DNA of 64,000 nt from Marinimicrobium hydrolyticum (GTDB lineage Bacteria; Pseudomonadota; Gammaproteobacteria; Pseudomonadales; Cellvibrionaceae). The notes under the pieces are model-generated. The model was not told where the DNA came from and searched no databases. It worked only from the letters and a program-made list of their open reading frames with translations. Where the stretch lies: the NCBI RefSeq assembly GCF_030848505.1, contig NZ_JAVDDU010000001.1, forward strand, positions 186,001-250,000, in the 5' to 3' direction. Shown here piece after piece: positions 27,797 through 35,442 of this stretch (position 1 is the first letter of the stretch; each line of letters begins with the position of its first letter). A program made the position numbers and the translations under genes.

Positions 27797-28000
27797 GGAA
27801 AACGAGACGTCTCGTTGCACTCGGGCCATGACCGCCAGGGATGGCGGGAATGCCGATAATGCAGGAGCAGTTATCGGTCCGTGGCCCTCGCCCCTTCGGG
27901 GCAGCCTGCGGCTGTGCCAATCGGCTTTCCATCGGCTCTGGCATCCTGCTTCGCCCTACCTCCTGCATCCCTGCAGTCGTGCCGATTGGTCCCGCTCCAA
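27797..28000 (-). repeat. tRNA-Gly-associated GGA-loop element, unit 2, with nested units
   Basis: Second tandem copy of the tRNA-Gly element, ending in another tRNA 3' copy (27990-28000). Both of its hairpins are enlarged by further hairpin pairs. The loop of hairpin 2 (27823-27887) contains on + CCGCCAGGGATGGCGG (27832-27847) and a second hairpin with loop AGGA (27853-27877), closed by GACC/GGTC. The loop of hairpin 1 (27917-27989) contains on - CTGCAGGGATGCAG (27963-27976) and GGCGAAGCAGGATGCC (27940-27955). Confidence 0.75.
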
Positions 28001-28005
28001 TACTT

Positions 28006-28036
28006 AAAAAGCCGGCTTCGTGTCGGCTTTTTTTTG
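28006..28036 (+). terminator. Second repeated terminator copy
   Basis: Near-identical to the terminator at 27736-27766, including TACTTAAAAA upstream. It closes the duplicated tRNA-Gly 3' region, 78 bases before mntA. Confidence 0.8.
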
Positions 28037-28113
28037 CCTGGGGTTTTGGTGGCCGTCGTCAAGCTCGCTCTCGCGACTTTGCTATACTGGCTGGGAATAC
28101 GAGGAGTCAGTCT

Positions 28114-28404
28114 ATGTTGCTTGATGAAATTCAGCGTCAAAAGCCGGCTATTGCTGCCTTGGCTCACCAGTACGGTGCCAAGCATGTGCGTGTATTTGGA
28201 TCCGTAGCCCGGCGAGAAGAGCGGGCTGATAGCGATGTAGATTTTCTTGTTGAGTTACCCCGGGGCTACGATATGTTTGCCCAACGAGTACCGCTGACAG
28301 AGCGGCTTTCTGAGCTGCTTGGCCGTAAAGTAGATCTCGTGCCCGAGCACGAGCTCAACCAATACATACGAGACGCTGTTACAAGAGAAGCGGTCGAATT
28401 ATGA
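28114..28404 (+). CDS. mntA: MntA-type nucleotidyltransferase antitoxin
   Basis: A 96-residue minimal nucleotidyltransferase. The catalytic pattern GSX10DXD is intact (GSVARREERADSDVD), preceded by KHVRVFG. MntA-type antitoxins neutralise HepT by AMPylating (polyadenylating) a tyrosine beside its active site. The start at 28114 has GAGGAG upstream and fits family length; in-frame methionines further upstream lie in the repeat region. It overlaps hepT by 4 bases, the standard antitoxin-toxin arrangement. Confidence 0.92.
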   Translation: MLLDEIQRQKPAIAALAHQYGAKHVRVFGSVARREERADSDVDFLVELPRGYDMFAQRVPLTERLSELLGRKVDLVPEHELNQYIRDAVTREAVEL

Positions 28405-28727
28405 GCAAGGATTGGCGACCTTACGCCCACCATATCCTGGATACAATCGCCAAGGTGCGGCGTATCCAGGCTCGGGGTAGCATTGTTGAGGACGATATCT
28501 TGTATGACGCCGTCCTGCGCAATCTCCAAACACTGTCCGAAGCTACCCAATCCATTCCAGAAGACCTGAAGCTCCAATACAGCCATATCCCCTGGCGGGA
28601 AATCAGTGGCTTTCGCAACATCCTTGTCCACAACTACCTGGGTGACATAGACCCACACACCGTGAGTTCCGTCATTGAAAAGCACTTAGAGCCACTGCGT
28701 GTGAGCGTGGAAGCTATGCTTGAATAA
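28401..28727 (+). CDS. hepT: HepT-family toxin RNase (DUF86)
   Basis: A 108-residue HEPN ribonuclease, the toxin partner of MntA. The active-site motif RX4HXY is intact (RNILVHNY near residue 75); Arg and His form the RNase site at the dimer interface and Tyr is the AMPylation target in studied homologues. It is coupled to mntA by the ATGA overlap. The pair lies immediately after the tandem tRNA-Gly elements and before a degenerate element copy (D), a setting that suggests acquired DNA. Confidence 0.92.
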   Translation: MSKDWRPYAHHILDTIAKVRRIQARGSIVEDDILYDAVLRNLQTLSEATQSIPEDLKLQYSHIPWREISGFRNILVHNYLGDIDPHTVSSVIEKHLEPLRVSVEAMLE

Positions 28728-28737
28728 GTGCATCGGC

Positions 28738-28829
28738 TGCGGGTAAGAGGTTCTGGAGCTGGACGACGCGCAGGAGCTACAGGGAGGTATTCACCGCGCC
28801 TCCAGAAGCTCCACCCACTTCCGGGCGGG
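28738..28829 (+). repeat. GGA-loop element, degenerate copy D
   Basis: It has the + strand core GACGACGCGCAGGAGC, then hairpin 2 TACAGGGAGGTA and CACCGCGCCTCCAGA. Hairpin 1 has lost its left arm and loop, and the outer stem is only partly complementary. It looks like a decaying copy in the 214 bases after hepT. Confidence 0.72.
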
Positions 28830-28941
28830 CCGTCTGGAGCTTCCTCTTCATAACGACTTCTGTAGCATTCATGCCTTCCAGCATCCATCCGCTACGCTCT
28901 CTGCGCGCATCTGCTAGAATGGCCGGCTTGCGTGGGGCACC

Positions 28942-29358
28942 TCAGTGCAAACCGAACAGTTTGGCGCGCTCGCTCTCGTAGGAGAAAGCTTCGCCTTTGG
29001 CGGCGGCCTCATGGCGGCGTTCGTCCAATGTTTGAAAACGGGCAATTTCTTCGTCGGGCATGTAGTGCAGGCAATCGCCGCCAAAAAACCACAGCAGGTC
29101 CCGGTGTAAGAGCGGCATCAAGTGGGGATACGCGGCCACGACTCGGCTTAACACTTCCTGGCCTTCGAACAAAAAATTGTCGCTCTCAGAGCTCCGGGAC
29201 AGAGTTTCTAAGCGTTCGAGAAATTCCCGGTGCTCCGCCTCGCACTCATCCAGGACAAAGGGTGGTTGCTGTTGGACTTGGCGAACGAAATCCCTTAGCA
29301 GGCGCTGATGATACTCCTGATAATGAGTATCATCGGACGTTTTAGCACTGGCAGACAT
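28942..29358 (-). CDS. Conserved hypothetical protein (PA2817-like)
   Basis: A 138-residue soluble protein. The pattern HYQEYHQRLLRDFV, then FLFEGQEVLSRVVAAYPHLMPLLHRDLLWFFGGDCLHYMPDEEI and ERRHEAAAKGEAFSYE, resembles the PA2817 family of pseudomonads as I recall it; function unknown. The ATG at 29358 is preceded by TGAGGTG, which favours it over the in-frame GTG six bases earlier. It diverges from the ABC transporter genes, which also lie near PA2817 in Pseudomonas (PA2811-2812). Confidence 0.75.
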   Translation of the reverse strand: MSASAKTSDDTHYQEYHQRLLRDFVRQVQQQPPFVLDECEAEHREFLERLETLSRSSESDNFLFEGQEVLSRVVAAYPHLMPLLHRDLLWFFGGDCLHYMPDEEIARFQTLDERRHEAAAKGEAFSYESERAKLFGLH

Positions 29359-29415
29359 GGTCACCTCAGATTTTGGCTCGCCCCCACTGGGACGAAGATA
29401 AAGAATAGGAATATT

Positions 29416-30360
29416 ATGACAGCTGCACTTTCAATTAGAAATCTTACCAAGACCTACGGGGACAAATTCGAGGCGCTGAAGGGCATTTCCCTGGAAGTAC
29501 AGCCTGGGGATTTTTTCGCGCTGTTAGGCCCCAACGGTGCTGGGAAGTCCACCACCATCGGCATTATCTGCTCCTTGGTGCGCAAAACTGGCGGTGTGGT
29601 GGAGGTGTTCGGCATCAATACGGACACGCATTTCTCCGAAGCCAAAATGAACATCGGCGTGGTGCCACAGGAGTTTAACTTCAGCATGTTTGAGAAAGTG
29701 CTGGATATTGTGACTCAGCAGGGCGGTTACTACGGACTGCCAGTGCGGGTCGCGCGGGAGCGTGCCGAAAAGTATTTGCGCAAACTCGGTTTATGGGAAA
29801 AGCGCAGTACGCCTGCGCGTATGCTGTCCGGTGGTATGAAGCGGCGTTTGATGATCGCGCGAGCCCTGGTGCACGAGCCAAAATTGCTGATCCTGGACGA
29901 GCCAACCGCTGGCGTGGACATTGAACTGCGCCGCTCCATGTGGGACTTTCTCCAAGAAATTAACGCCGCCGGTACCACCATCATACTGACCACCCACTAT
30001 TTGGAAGAGGCAGAAAGCCTGTGTCGCAACGTGGCCATTATCGATCAGGGCGATATCATCAAAAACACCAGCATTCGTGAGCTTTTGAAAGAGCTGAACA
30101 AAGAGGTGTTTATTTTTGACTGCAGTGGCGACTTAACCGCAACCCCTTCGGTGGCCGGCTACCATACCCGACTATTGGATGAGCGCAGCTTCGAGGTAGA
30201 AATTGAAAAAGGGCAGTCACTGAACCGCTTGTTCGAGGCTTTGACCGCCCAGGGTTTGGATATTGTTAGTATGCGCAATAAAGCCAACCGTCTGGAGGAG
30301 TTGTTCATGGCCATGGTGGCGGACAACCAGAAGCGCGGGGATAAAGGAGTCGCACAATGA
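29416..30360 (+). CDS. ABC transporter ATP-binding protein (ABC-2 exporter)
   Basis: A 314-residue nucleotide-binding subunit. Walker A is LLGPNGAGKSTTIG, the Q-loop is VVPQEF, the signature is LSGGMKRRLMIARALVHEPKLLILDEPTAGVD, and the H-loop is LTTHYLEEAE. A C-terminal regulatory region follows. Together with the next gene it forms an ABC-2 type exporter of the YadG/YadH kind. The start at 29416 has AGGAAT upstream. The substrate is unknown. Confidence 0.93.
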   Translation: MTAALSIRNLTKTYGDKFEALKGISLEVQPGDFFALLGPNGAGKSTTIGIICSLVRKTGGVVEVFGINTDTHFSEAKMNIGVVPQEFNFSMFEKVLDIVTQQGGYYGLPVRVARERAEKYLRKLGLWEKRSTPARMLSGGMKRRLMIARALVHEPKLLILDEPTAGVDIELRRSMWDFLQEINAAGTTIILTTHYLEEAESLCRNVAIIDQGDIIKNTSIRELLKELNKEVFIFDCSGDLTATPSVAGYHTRLLDERSFEVEIEKGQSLNRLFEALTAQGLDIVSMRNKANRLEELFMAMVADNQKRGDKGVAQ

Positions 30361-31130
30361 ATTACCAACAGCAGTGGGTAGCGCTTAGCACGTTGGTGCG
30401 CAAAGAAATTCGGCGCTTCACCCGTATCTGGGTGCAGACCCTTCTGCCGCCAGCCATCACCATGGCATTGTACTTTGTGATTTTTGGAAAACTGATCGGC
30501 GAGCGCATCGGCGAGATGGGTGGCTTTGACTACATCCAGTTTGTCGTACCGGGGCTTATCATGATGGCGGTGCTGACCAACTCTTACTCCAATGTCACCT
30601 CATCATTCTTTAGTGCGAAATTCCAGCGCAGCGTGGAAGAGTTGTTGGTATCCCCAACGCCAAACTACATTATTCTGTTGGGCTATTGTCTGGGCGGCAT
30701 GGCCCGAGGGCTGGCTGTGGGTGTCATAGTAACGGTCCTGTCCTTGTTCTTTACTCAGCTGCCCATACACAGCTGGCTGATTGTGGTGAGCATTGTCACA
30801 TTGACGGCCATGTTGTTTGCACTGGCCGGTTTTATCAATGCGGTTTACGCCAACACCTTTGATGATATTTCCATTGTCCCGACCTTTGTGTTGACGCCTT
30901 TGACCTATCTGGGTGGGGTATTCTTTTCCATTGATTTGTTGTCCGAGTTTTGGCAAAGCGTAGCGCGCCTAAACCCGATCCTGTATATGGTGAACACCTT
31001 CCGCTATGGCCTTTTAGGTGTGTCAGACGTGAATGTGACTGGGGCCATCATCGGTTTGGTTGTCTGTGTCCTGGTATTATTTTTTGTTGCCCTGCATCTG
31101 CTGAAAAACGGCAAGCGCCTGCGGGCTTAG
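30357..31130 (+). CDS. ABC-2 type permease
   Basis: A 257-residue inner-membrane permease with six hydrophobic segments and the ABC-2 motif region (MYFVIFGKLIGERIG near residue 40; PLTYLGGVFFSIDLL near 180, where the coding strand reads LTPLTYLGGVFF). It is similar in layout to E. coli YadH. The start overlaps the ATPase stop (ATGA), so the two are coupled. It is the partner of the upstream ATPase in a two-gene exporter of unknown cargo. Confidence 0.92.
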   Translation: MNYQQQWVALSTLVRKEIRRFTRIWVQTLLPPAITMALYFVIFGKLIGERIGEMGGFDYIQFVVPGLIMMAVLTNSYSNVTSSFFSAKFQRSVEELLVSPTPNYIILLGYCLGGMARGLAVGVIVTVLSLFFTQLPIHSWLIVVSIVTLTAMLFALAGFINAVYANTFDDISIVPTFVLTPLTYLGGVFFSIDLLSEFWQSVARLNPILYMVNTFRYGLLGVSDVNVTGAIIGLVVCVLVLFFVALHLLKNGKRLRA

Positions 31131-31138
31131 GAGCTGGA

Positions 31139-31966
31139 ATGTCGACATCCAAACACAACCCCCTAGGTCGCGCGACAGAGTATGTGTCCGTCTATAGCCC
31201 TGAGCTGCTGTATCCCATCAACCGTAGTGAATCTCGGGAGACGCTTGGGCTCGGTGGTGGCGACATGCCATTTTTTGGTGTGGATATCTGGACGGGGTAT
31301 GAGGTGTCCTGGCTGGATGATAGCGGCAAGCCTCAGGTGGCGCTGGCGGAGTTTCGTGTTCCCTGCGACAGTGAGTTCATCGTCGAATCCAAATCCTTCA
31401 AACTCTATCTCAACTCATTTAATCAGACCCGCTTCGCGAAGTCAGAGCAGGTTAGTGAGCGGATGGTGGAGGATTTGTCCCGTGCGGCCGGGGCTACCGT
31501 AGCGGTGACCTTGCAGCCCTTGGCACAGCTGAACGCCACCGTGCTTGGGCAGCCAGGCGGGGAGTGTCTAGATGCCTTGCCCCTGACCGTTGAGCATTAC
31601 CATCCGGAGCCGGGATTACTTGCTGTGGACAATAACCGGGAAGTAAAAGAAACCCTGTACAGCGATTTGCTCAAAACCAATTGCCCGGTGACTGGGCAGC
31701 CCGATTGGGCCAGCGTGCAGATTCATTACCAGGGCCGGGCCATCAACCGTACCGGCTTGCTGGCTTATATCATTTCGTTTCGCGAGCACCAGGACTTTCA
31801 CGAGCACTGCGTAGAGCGGATGTTTGTGGATTTGATGGCGCGCTGCCAGCCGCAGCATTTGAGCGTTTTCGCGCGCTATACGCGTCGTGGGGGCTTGGAT
31901 ATCAATCCGTTTCGCAGTACCGATCCGCATGCGACGCCGGAGCCTGTGCGCCTGGTGAGGCAGTAG
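31139..31966 (+). CDS. queF: 7-cyano-7-deazaguanine reductase QueF (long form)
   Basis: A 275-residue NADPH-dependent nitrile reductase converting preQ0 to preQ1 for queuosine synthesis. The catalytic cysteine lies in TNCPVTGQPDWASV, and the QueF motif ESKSFKLYLNSFNQTRF is present. The two-domain length matches the E. coli type (282). The start at 31139 follows AGGAGC. It lies 8 bases after the ABC permease; the same neighbours occur in Pseudomonas, with no known functional link. Confidence 0.95.
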   Translation: MSTSKHNPLGRATEYVSVYSPELLYPINRSESRETLGLGGGDMPFFGVDIWTGYEVSWLDDSGKPQVALAEFRVPCDSEFIVESKSFKLYLNSFNQTRFAKSEQVSERMVEDLSRAAGATVAVTLQPLAQLNATVLGQPGGECLDALPLTVEHYHPEPGLLAVDNNREVKETLYSDLLKTNCPVTGQPDWASVQIHYQGRAINRTGLLAYIISFREHQDFHEHCVERMFVDLMARCQPQHLSVFARYTRRGGLDINPFRSTDPHATPEPVRLVRQ

Positions 31967-31975
31967 GGGAGTGCT

Positions 31976-33358
31976 CTACGTAATCACTTTGTCCTTGAGC
32001 TTTTCCGCAGCGGTTTCTAGTGCGCGGATAACTTTGCCTTTCTCGTAGTTGCGCACCTTTTCCAAGTCCAGGTACATGGTGAAACCCTCGGCCCGGTCTT
32101 CGAAGTAGCTTTGGTTCTTGCCCAGATCTTTGCGGAAGTCCACCACCTGATACACCTTGACTGGGTGGCTAAAGCCTTTCACGGCAATTTCACCCTTGTC
32201 CCGACACATGATCGCGTCTTTTACCAGGGACCACGTCTCGTGGGAAATCAGAATTTCATCGGGTTCGGCAGCCGATTCCAAGCGGCTGGCCAGGTTCACG
32301 TGAGTCCCCAACACGGTGTAGTCCAGGTGGCTCGAGGTGCCGAAGGTGCCCACGGTACAGTAGCCGGTATTCAGTCCCATACGGATCTGCAGGGGTTTTT
32401 TAATGCCCTGGTTGTACCATTCCTGTTGCAGAGATTTCATTTTCTTCTTCATGGCGATGGCCATGGACAGCGCATTCATGCAATCGACTTTTACGCCCTT
32501 GCTGTTGCTGTCCCCGTACATGACCATGATGCCGTCACCCATAAACTTATCGATGGTGCCGCCGAAATGGGTAATAATTTTGGACATCTCGGTCAGGTAG
32601 TGGTTGAGCAGCTCTGTGAGTGCTTCCGCCTCCATCTCTTCCGAGAGCTGGCTAAAGTTTTTTATGTCGGAAAAGAACACGGTAATTTTTTTGCGTTCAG
32701 CCAGAAGCATGTGGTCCTTGCCCTGGTTGATGGCTCGCCACACCGGGGGTGGCAAGTAGCGCGATAATTTGTAGGCGCGGATCTTGTGCCACTTTTGTTC
32801 GCTTTCCAGCTGTTTTTGGCTCAGTGTGAGCTTATGAATGCGCTGGTGCATATACAGAGCATAGGCGAGGAAGTAAGTGATAATACCAATCAGACTGGCG
32901 GCGCTGATTTCGATGCTGCTGCTGAACACCCACTGGGGCTGGTGCACAGTAAAACTGAGTAAAACCCCGCATACGAATGCCGCATTGTCCTCCGCCCATC
33001 GACGCACCCCACCACTGAGCAGGGCATTAAACTGGATCATGGTGAGAAACAAAGCCAGTGGCAGCAAGCTGAAGTCGGTAAGACTAAGGACCATGCCGAT
33101 CAGGGCGGCATCCGCGTAAGAGAGCCAGCGCGTGGCCTTTTTCAGGCGCTCCGCGGGAAGCTTATGCGTAAAGTGGTAAGTAAAGTAGGTGTACAACAAA
33201 AGAAAGATAATGGTCCCCAAGTACAAGGGGTCCATCTCTGACCAGTCTACATAGGAGGCCAGGGTGCCAGCAGCGGCAAAGCAAATCAGAGCGCGAAAAT
33301 AGTACTGCTGCAGGGGTGATTCCGCTTGGGGCGCAATGGTAGGAGGTCTGTTTGTCAT
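31976..33358 (-). CDS. cyaB: Membrane adenylate cyclase, CyaB-like (class III)
   Basis: A 460-residue enzyme. Residues 1-165 hold about six membrane segments resembling a MASE2 sensor. The cyclase domain spans about 205-400: metal aspartates in FFSDIKNFSQL and KFMGDGIMVM, adenine-selecting Lys (DKFMGDG) and Asp (SHLDYTVLG), and transition-state Asn/Arg in HVNLASRLE. All residues needed for ATP cyclisation are present. Length and layout match Pseudomonas CyaB (463), which feeds cAMP to Vfr. It converges on queF. Confidence 0.9.
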   Translation of the reverse strand: MTNRPPTIAPQAESPLQQYYFRALICFAAAGTLASYVDWSEMDPLYLGTIIFLLLYTYFTYHFTHKLPAERLKKATRWLSYADAALIGMVLSLTDFSLLPLALFLTMIQFNALLSGGVRRWAEDNAAFVCGVLLSFTVHQPQWVFSSSIEISAASLIGIITYFLAYALYMHQRIHKLTLSQKQLESEQKWHKIRAYKLSRYLPPPVWRAINQGKDHMLLAERKKITVFFSDIKNFSQLSEEMEAEALTELLNHYLTEMSKIITHFGGTIDKFMGDGIMVMYGDSNSKGVKVDCMNALSMAIAMKKKMKSLQQEWYNQGIKKPLQIRMGLNTGYCTVGTFGTSSHLDYTVLGTHVNLASRLESAAEPDEILISHETWSLVKDAIMCRDKGEIAVKGFSHPVKVYQVVDFRKDLGKNQSYFEDRAEGFTMYLDLEKVRNYEKGKVIRALETAAEKLKDKVIT

Positions 33359-33554
33359 TGTTGTCAGAAACCTTATCGTTATATCACCAGAAGGCGCCTG
33401 CGGTTCCAGTGACGAAACTGAGGTCTATTAGACGTTTTTTTGCTTGGAATGTCTACTTTGCTGCCGGAGCGAGGGTAGTCCTTGGACTTGCGCCCCCATT
33501 TCCCTGCGGGGCACAATGGCGCCCTTACTTAATGCGCTATTTACAGGATAGACC

Positions 33555-34118
33555 ATGGACGCCATTGCTGCCTTGCATCGCCGAGTTTCGGTAGCCAAAG
33601 TCACCGAACCCGCGCCTGACCTAACTCAGCGCGAGGCCATCTTCAGGGCCGCGACCCGTGCCGCTGACCACAAACACCTGCAACCGTGGCGCTTTCTGGT
33701 GATTGAAGGCGATGGGTTGAGAAAGCTGGGGGATTTGTTCGTTGCCGCCGCTCTGAGCGACGACCCGGAGATGCCCGAAAAAGCGGTGGAGTCCCTGCGC
33801 AAAAAACCGCTGCGAGCGCCGATGATTGTGGTCGCCATTGCCACGTGCCAAGAGCACCCCAAGGTGCCCGAGTGGGAACAGGTGGTAGCCACAGGAGCGG
33901 CTGTGCAGAACATGCTAGTGGCCGCCTATGCATTGGGTGTCGGGGCCTTCTGGCGCACGGGGGCCATGGCGAGCCATCCAAAGGTCATACAGGGCCTGGG
34001 CTTAACGCCCTCAGAGCAGATCGTCGGCTACCTGTATCTCGGTACTCCAGTGAAATCCCCACCCACACCAAAAGAGGTTGATGTGGACAAGTTTTTTACG
34101 GCTTGGCCTCCCAACTGA
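33555..34118 (+). CDS. Nitroreductase-family protein (YdjA-like)
   Basis: A 187-residue FMN-dependent oxidoreductase of the small nitroreductase group. It starts MDAIAALHRRVSVAKVTEPAP, has the FMN-binding TRAADHKHLQPWRFLVIEG, and the later block VATGAAVQNMLVAAYALGVGAFWRTG, as in YdjA. The physiological substrate is unknown. It diverges from cyaB and precedes the tRNA-Ser promoter by a few bases. Confidence 0.88.
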   Translation: MDAIAALHRRVSVAKVTEPAPDLTQREAIFRAATRAADHKHLQPWRFLVIEGDGLRKLGDLFVAAALSDDPEMPEKAVESLRKKPLRAPMIVVAIATCQEHPKVPEWEQVVATGAAVQNMLVAAYALGVGAFWRTGAMASHPKVIQGLGLTPSEQIVGYLYLGTPVKSPPTPKEVDVDKFFTAWPPN

Positions 34119-34120
34119 CG

Positions 34121-34149
34121 TTGCGTTTGCCCCTCCACTTGTGTACATT
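34121..34149 (+). promoter_or_regulatory. Probable promoter of tRNA-Ser
   Basis: TTGCGT (34121-34126) and TACATT (34144-34149) with a 17-base spacer, about 58 bases before the tRNA. Less canonical than the other two tRNA promoters here. Confidence 0.65.
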
Positions 34150-34206
34150 AGCGGCCCTTCGCGTCCGGGCTCCAGGCTGATTGCGAAGCAGTAACAACAA
34201 GTTTAC

Positions 34207-34294
34207 GGTGAGGTGGCCGAGTGGCTGAAGGCGCACGCCTGGAAAGTGTGTAACGGGCAACCGTTCGAGGGTTCGAATCCCTCCCTCACCGCCA
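34207..34294 (+). tRNA. tRNA-Ser (anticodon GGA)
   Basis: An 88-base tRNA with long variable arm. Acceptor GGTGAGG pairs with CCTCACC, discriminator G, encoded CCA. The anticodon loop CTGGAAA reads GGA. It is very close to E. coli serW/X. Thirty bases from its T-arm into the terminator (34277-34306) are repeated exactly at 34441-34470. Confidence 0.97.
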
Positions 34295-34297
34295 TAC

Positions 34298-34328
34298 AAA
34301 AACCGCCCCCTAGTGGGGCGGTTTTTTT
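34298..34328 (+). terminator. Terminator after tRNA-Ser
   Basis: Stem AACCGCCCC/GGGGCGGTT with TAG-type loop and T7. It is repeated with small changes at 34462-34491. Confidence 0.9.
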
Positions 34329-34459
34329 ATGGCGGTGAGGGAAGGGTGAGACCCCTCGCCGGGTTCGACCGATCGTCTGGAGCGATCGGTACCGCCGAAG
34401 GCGCCCCGAAGGGGCAGGGCACATGGAAGTGCCCTGGTACATCCCTCCCTCACCGCCAT
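34329..34459 (+). repeat. tRNA-Ser-associated GGA-loop element
   Basis: The closing stem ATGGCGGTGAGGGA (34329-34342) pairs perfectly with 34446-34459, which is a copy of the tRNA-Ser 3' end. Inside, on +: GGGTTCGA, hairpin 1 (34369-34389, stem CCGATCG, loop TCTGGAG), linker ACCGCCGAAGGCGCCCCG, and hairpin 2 (34415-34436, stem CAGGGCAC, loop ATGGAA), then GTACATCC. The second terminator follows at once. Confidence 0.85.
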
Positions 34460-34461
34460 AC

Positions 34462-34491
34462 AAAAACCGCACCCTAGTGGGCGGTTTTTTT
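34462..34491 (+). terminator. Second copy of the tRNA-Ser terminator
   Basis: Same stem and T-run as the native terminator, with two small changes (CCGCACCC/GGGCGG). It follows the exact 30-base repeat of the tRNA-Ser 3' end. Confidence 0.85.
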
Positions 34492-34543
34492 ATGCTCGTA
34501 TGATTGGGCTCTCCATTTAAGTCGGGCACGAGTTTCGAGTCTT

Positions 34544-34644
34544 GGCGGCTGGGGAGTCTGTTCCGGAAACGCGGTAAACACATCCGTGTGGCTCCCGCGC
34601 GCCTTCCATGGCGCGAGGGTTCCGGAATAGACTCCCCAGCCGCC
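34544..34644 (-). repeat. GGA-loop two-hairpin element, copy E
   Basis: Outer stem 34544-34568 with 34620-34644 (24 of 25 pairs). Read on -, hairpin 1 (34598-34615) has stem CGCGCC in place of CGCGTCA, with loop GGA preserved, and hairpin 2 is ACACGGATGTG. It is the first half of a divergent pair with copy F, inside the 720-base gap between tRNA-Ser and tRNA-Arg. No gene was seen in that gap. Confidence 0.87.
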
Positions 34645-34754
34645 CTCGGTGCCATTCGAGGCTGTTTCGCTACTCCGAGCAGGGTTGGACGAGGAGTGCG
34701 CTCTCATTCGAGTGGAAGGTGAATTTAAACCACTGAACTTGATGTCAGCACGGA

Positions 34755-34863
34755 GCCTGGGAGTGGGGTAAGGGGTTTTGGAACCTTCGCGCCAAGGACG
34801 GCGCGCAGGAGCCACACGGATGTGTTTACTGCGTTTCCAGAACCCCTTACCCCGCTGCCAGGC
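34755..34863 (+). repeat. GGA-loop two-hairpin element, copy F
   Basis: Outer stem 34755-34783 with 34835-34863 (26 of 29, two of the rest G-U). The core on + has hairpin 1 CGCGCCAAGGACGGCGCG, linker CAGGAGC, and hairpin 2 ACACGGATGTGT. The upstream flank (GCACGGAGCC) is shared with copy C. Confidence 0.87.
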
Positions 34864-34968
34864 GGGCTACCATAGAGCGCCCCACTAGAACGAAAAAACT
34901 AGATGCCACTTTCGAAGTCTCGCTGACAGCACTGATTAGTGCACAAATAACTTTTTCAATTCAACCAC

Positions 34969-34997
34969 TTGACGCGCGGAAGCAGGATCACTAGTAT
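34969..34997 (+). promoter_or_regulatory. Promoter of tRNA-Arg
   Basis: TTGACG (34969-34974) and TAGTAT (34992-34997) with a 17-base spacer and a GC-rich discriminator (ACGCGCC), 17 bases before the tRNA. Confidence 0.85.
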
Positions 34998-35014
34998 ACG
35001 CGCCTCGTCACAAC

Positions 35015-35091
35015 GCACTCGTAGCTCAGCTGGATAGAGTACTCGGCTACGAACCGAGCGGTCGGAGGTTCGAATCCTCCCGAGTGCGCCA
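35015..35091 (+). tRNA. tRNA-Arg (anticodon ACG)
   Basis: A 77-base tRNA with acceptor GCACTCG paired to CGAGTGC, discriminator G, encoded CCA. The anticodon loop CTACGAA reads ACG, the A being the target of the TadA deaminase. Twenty bases of its 3' end (35074-35093) recur at 35237-35256. Confidence 0.97.
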
Positions 35092-35095
35092 TATA

Positions 35096-35130
35096 CAAAC
35101 CCTGCCTCGAAAGAGGCAGGGTTTTTTTAT
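35096..35130 (+). terminator. Terminator after tRNA-Arg
   Basis: Stem AACCCTGCCTC/GAGGCAGGGTT, small GAAA-type loop, T7 tract. Confidence 0.92.
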
Positions 35131-35256
35131 ATGCATTCGGGCGGGTGAGAATCTCTGCAGGTTCGACAGCTCGCCGGGAGCGAGCTGGACCGCAGCAGGC
35201 GCCCGCAGGGTGGCGCACAAGGATGTGCGCCAGTCCATCCTCCCGAGTGCGCCATA
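35130..35256 (+). repeat. tRNA-Arg-associated GGA-loop element
   Basis: It begins with an imperfect reverse complement of the tRNA 3' end (ATATGCATTCGGGCGGG) and ends with an exact 20-base copy of it (35237-35256). Inside, on +: GGTTCGA, hairpin 1 (35167-35187, stem CAGCTCG, loop CCGGGAG), linker ACCGCAGCAGGCGCCCG, and hairpin 2 (35211-35232, stem TGGCGCAC, loop AAGGAT), then GTCCATCC. It has the same layout as the tRNA-Ser element. The 351-base gap to eboA holds only this element and terminators. Confidence 0.84.
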
Positions 35257-35267
35257 CCTCAAAAGCC

Positions 35268-35296
35268 AAAAGCCCGCCACATTTGGCGGGCTTTTT
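35268..35296 (+). terminator. Terminator after the tRNA-Arg element
   Basis: Stem AAGCCCGCCA/TGGCGGGCTT with T5, 12 bases after the repeated tRNA-Arg 3' end. Unlike the Ser locus, its stem differs from the native terminator. Confidence 0.88.
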
Positions 35297-35442
35297 CGTT
35301 CTGGCTTCCCTGTCCCCCTAAACCAGGCCCTTTCCTTACCCTTTCTTACTCAAGGAGGGGTTACCTTTGAAGGGCTACTCGATTACCCTGTGAGGTTTAC
35401 GTATAATCCCGCGTCTAATTATATGATGAATAGGTAACGGCA

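Noticed and set aside
27621-28000. Integron attC array
   Set aside because: The hairpins lack attC R-box core sites and no integron integrase is present; the arms copy tRNA 3' ends instead.
34277-35256. Prophage or ICE attachment sites at tRNA 3' ends
   Set aside because: The repeats are only about 160 bases apart with no integrase or cargo between them, and the same layout recurs at several tRNAs.
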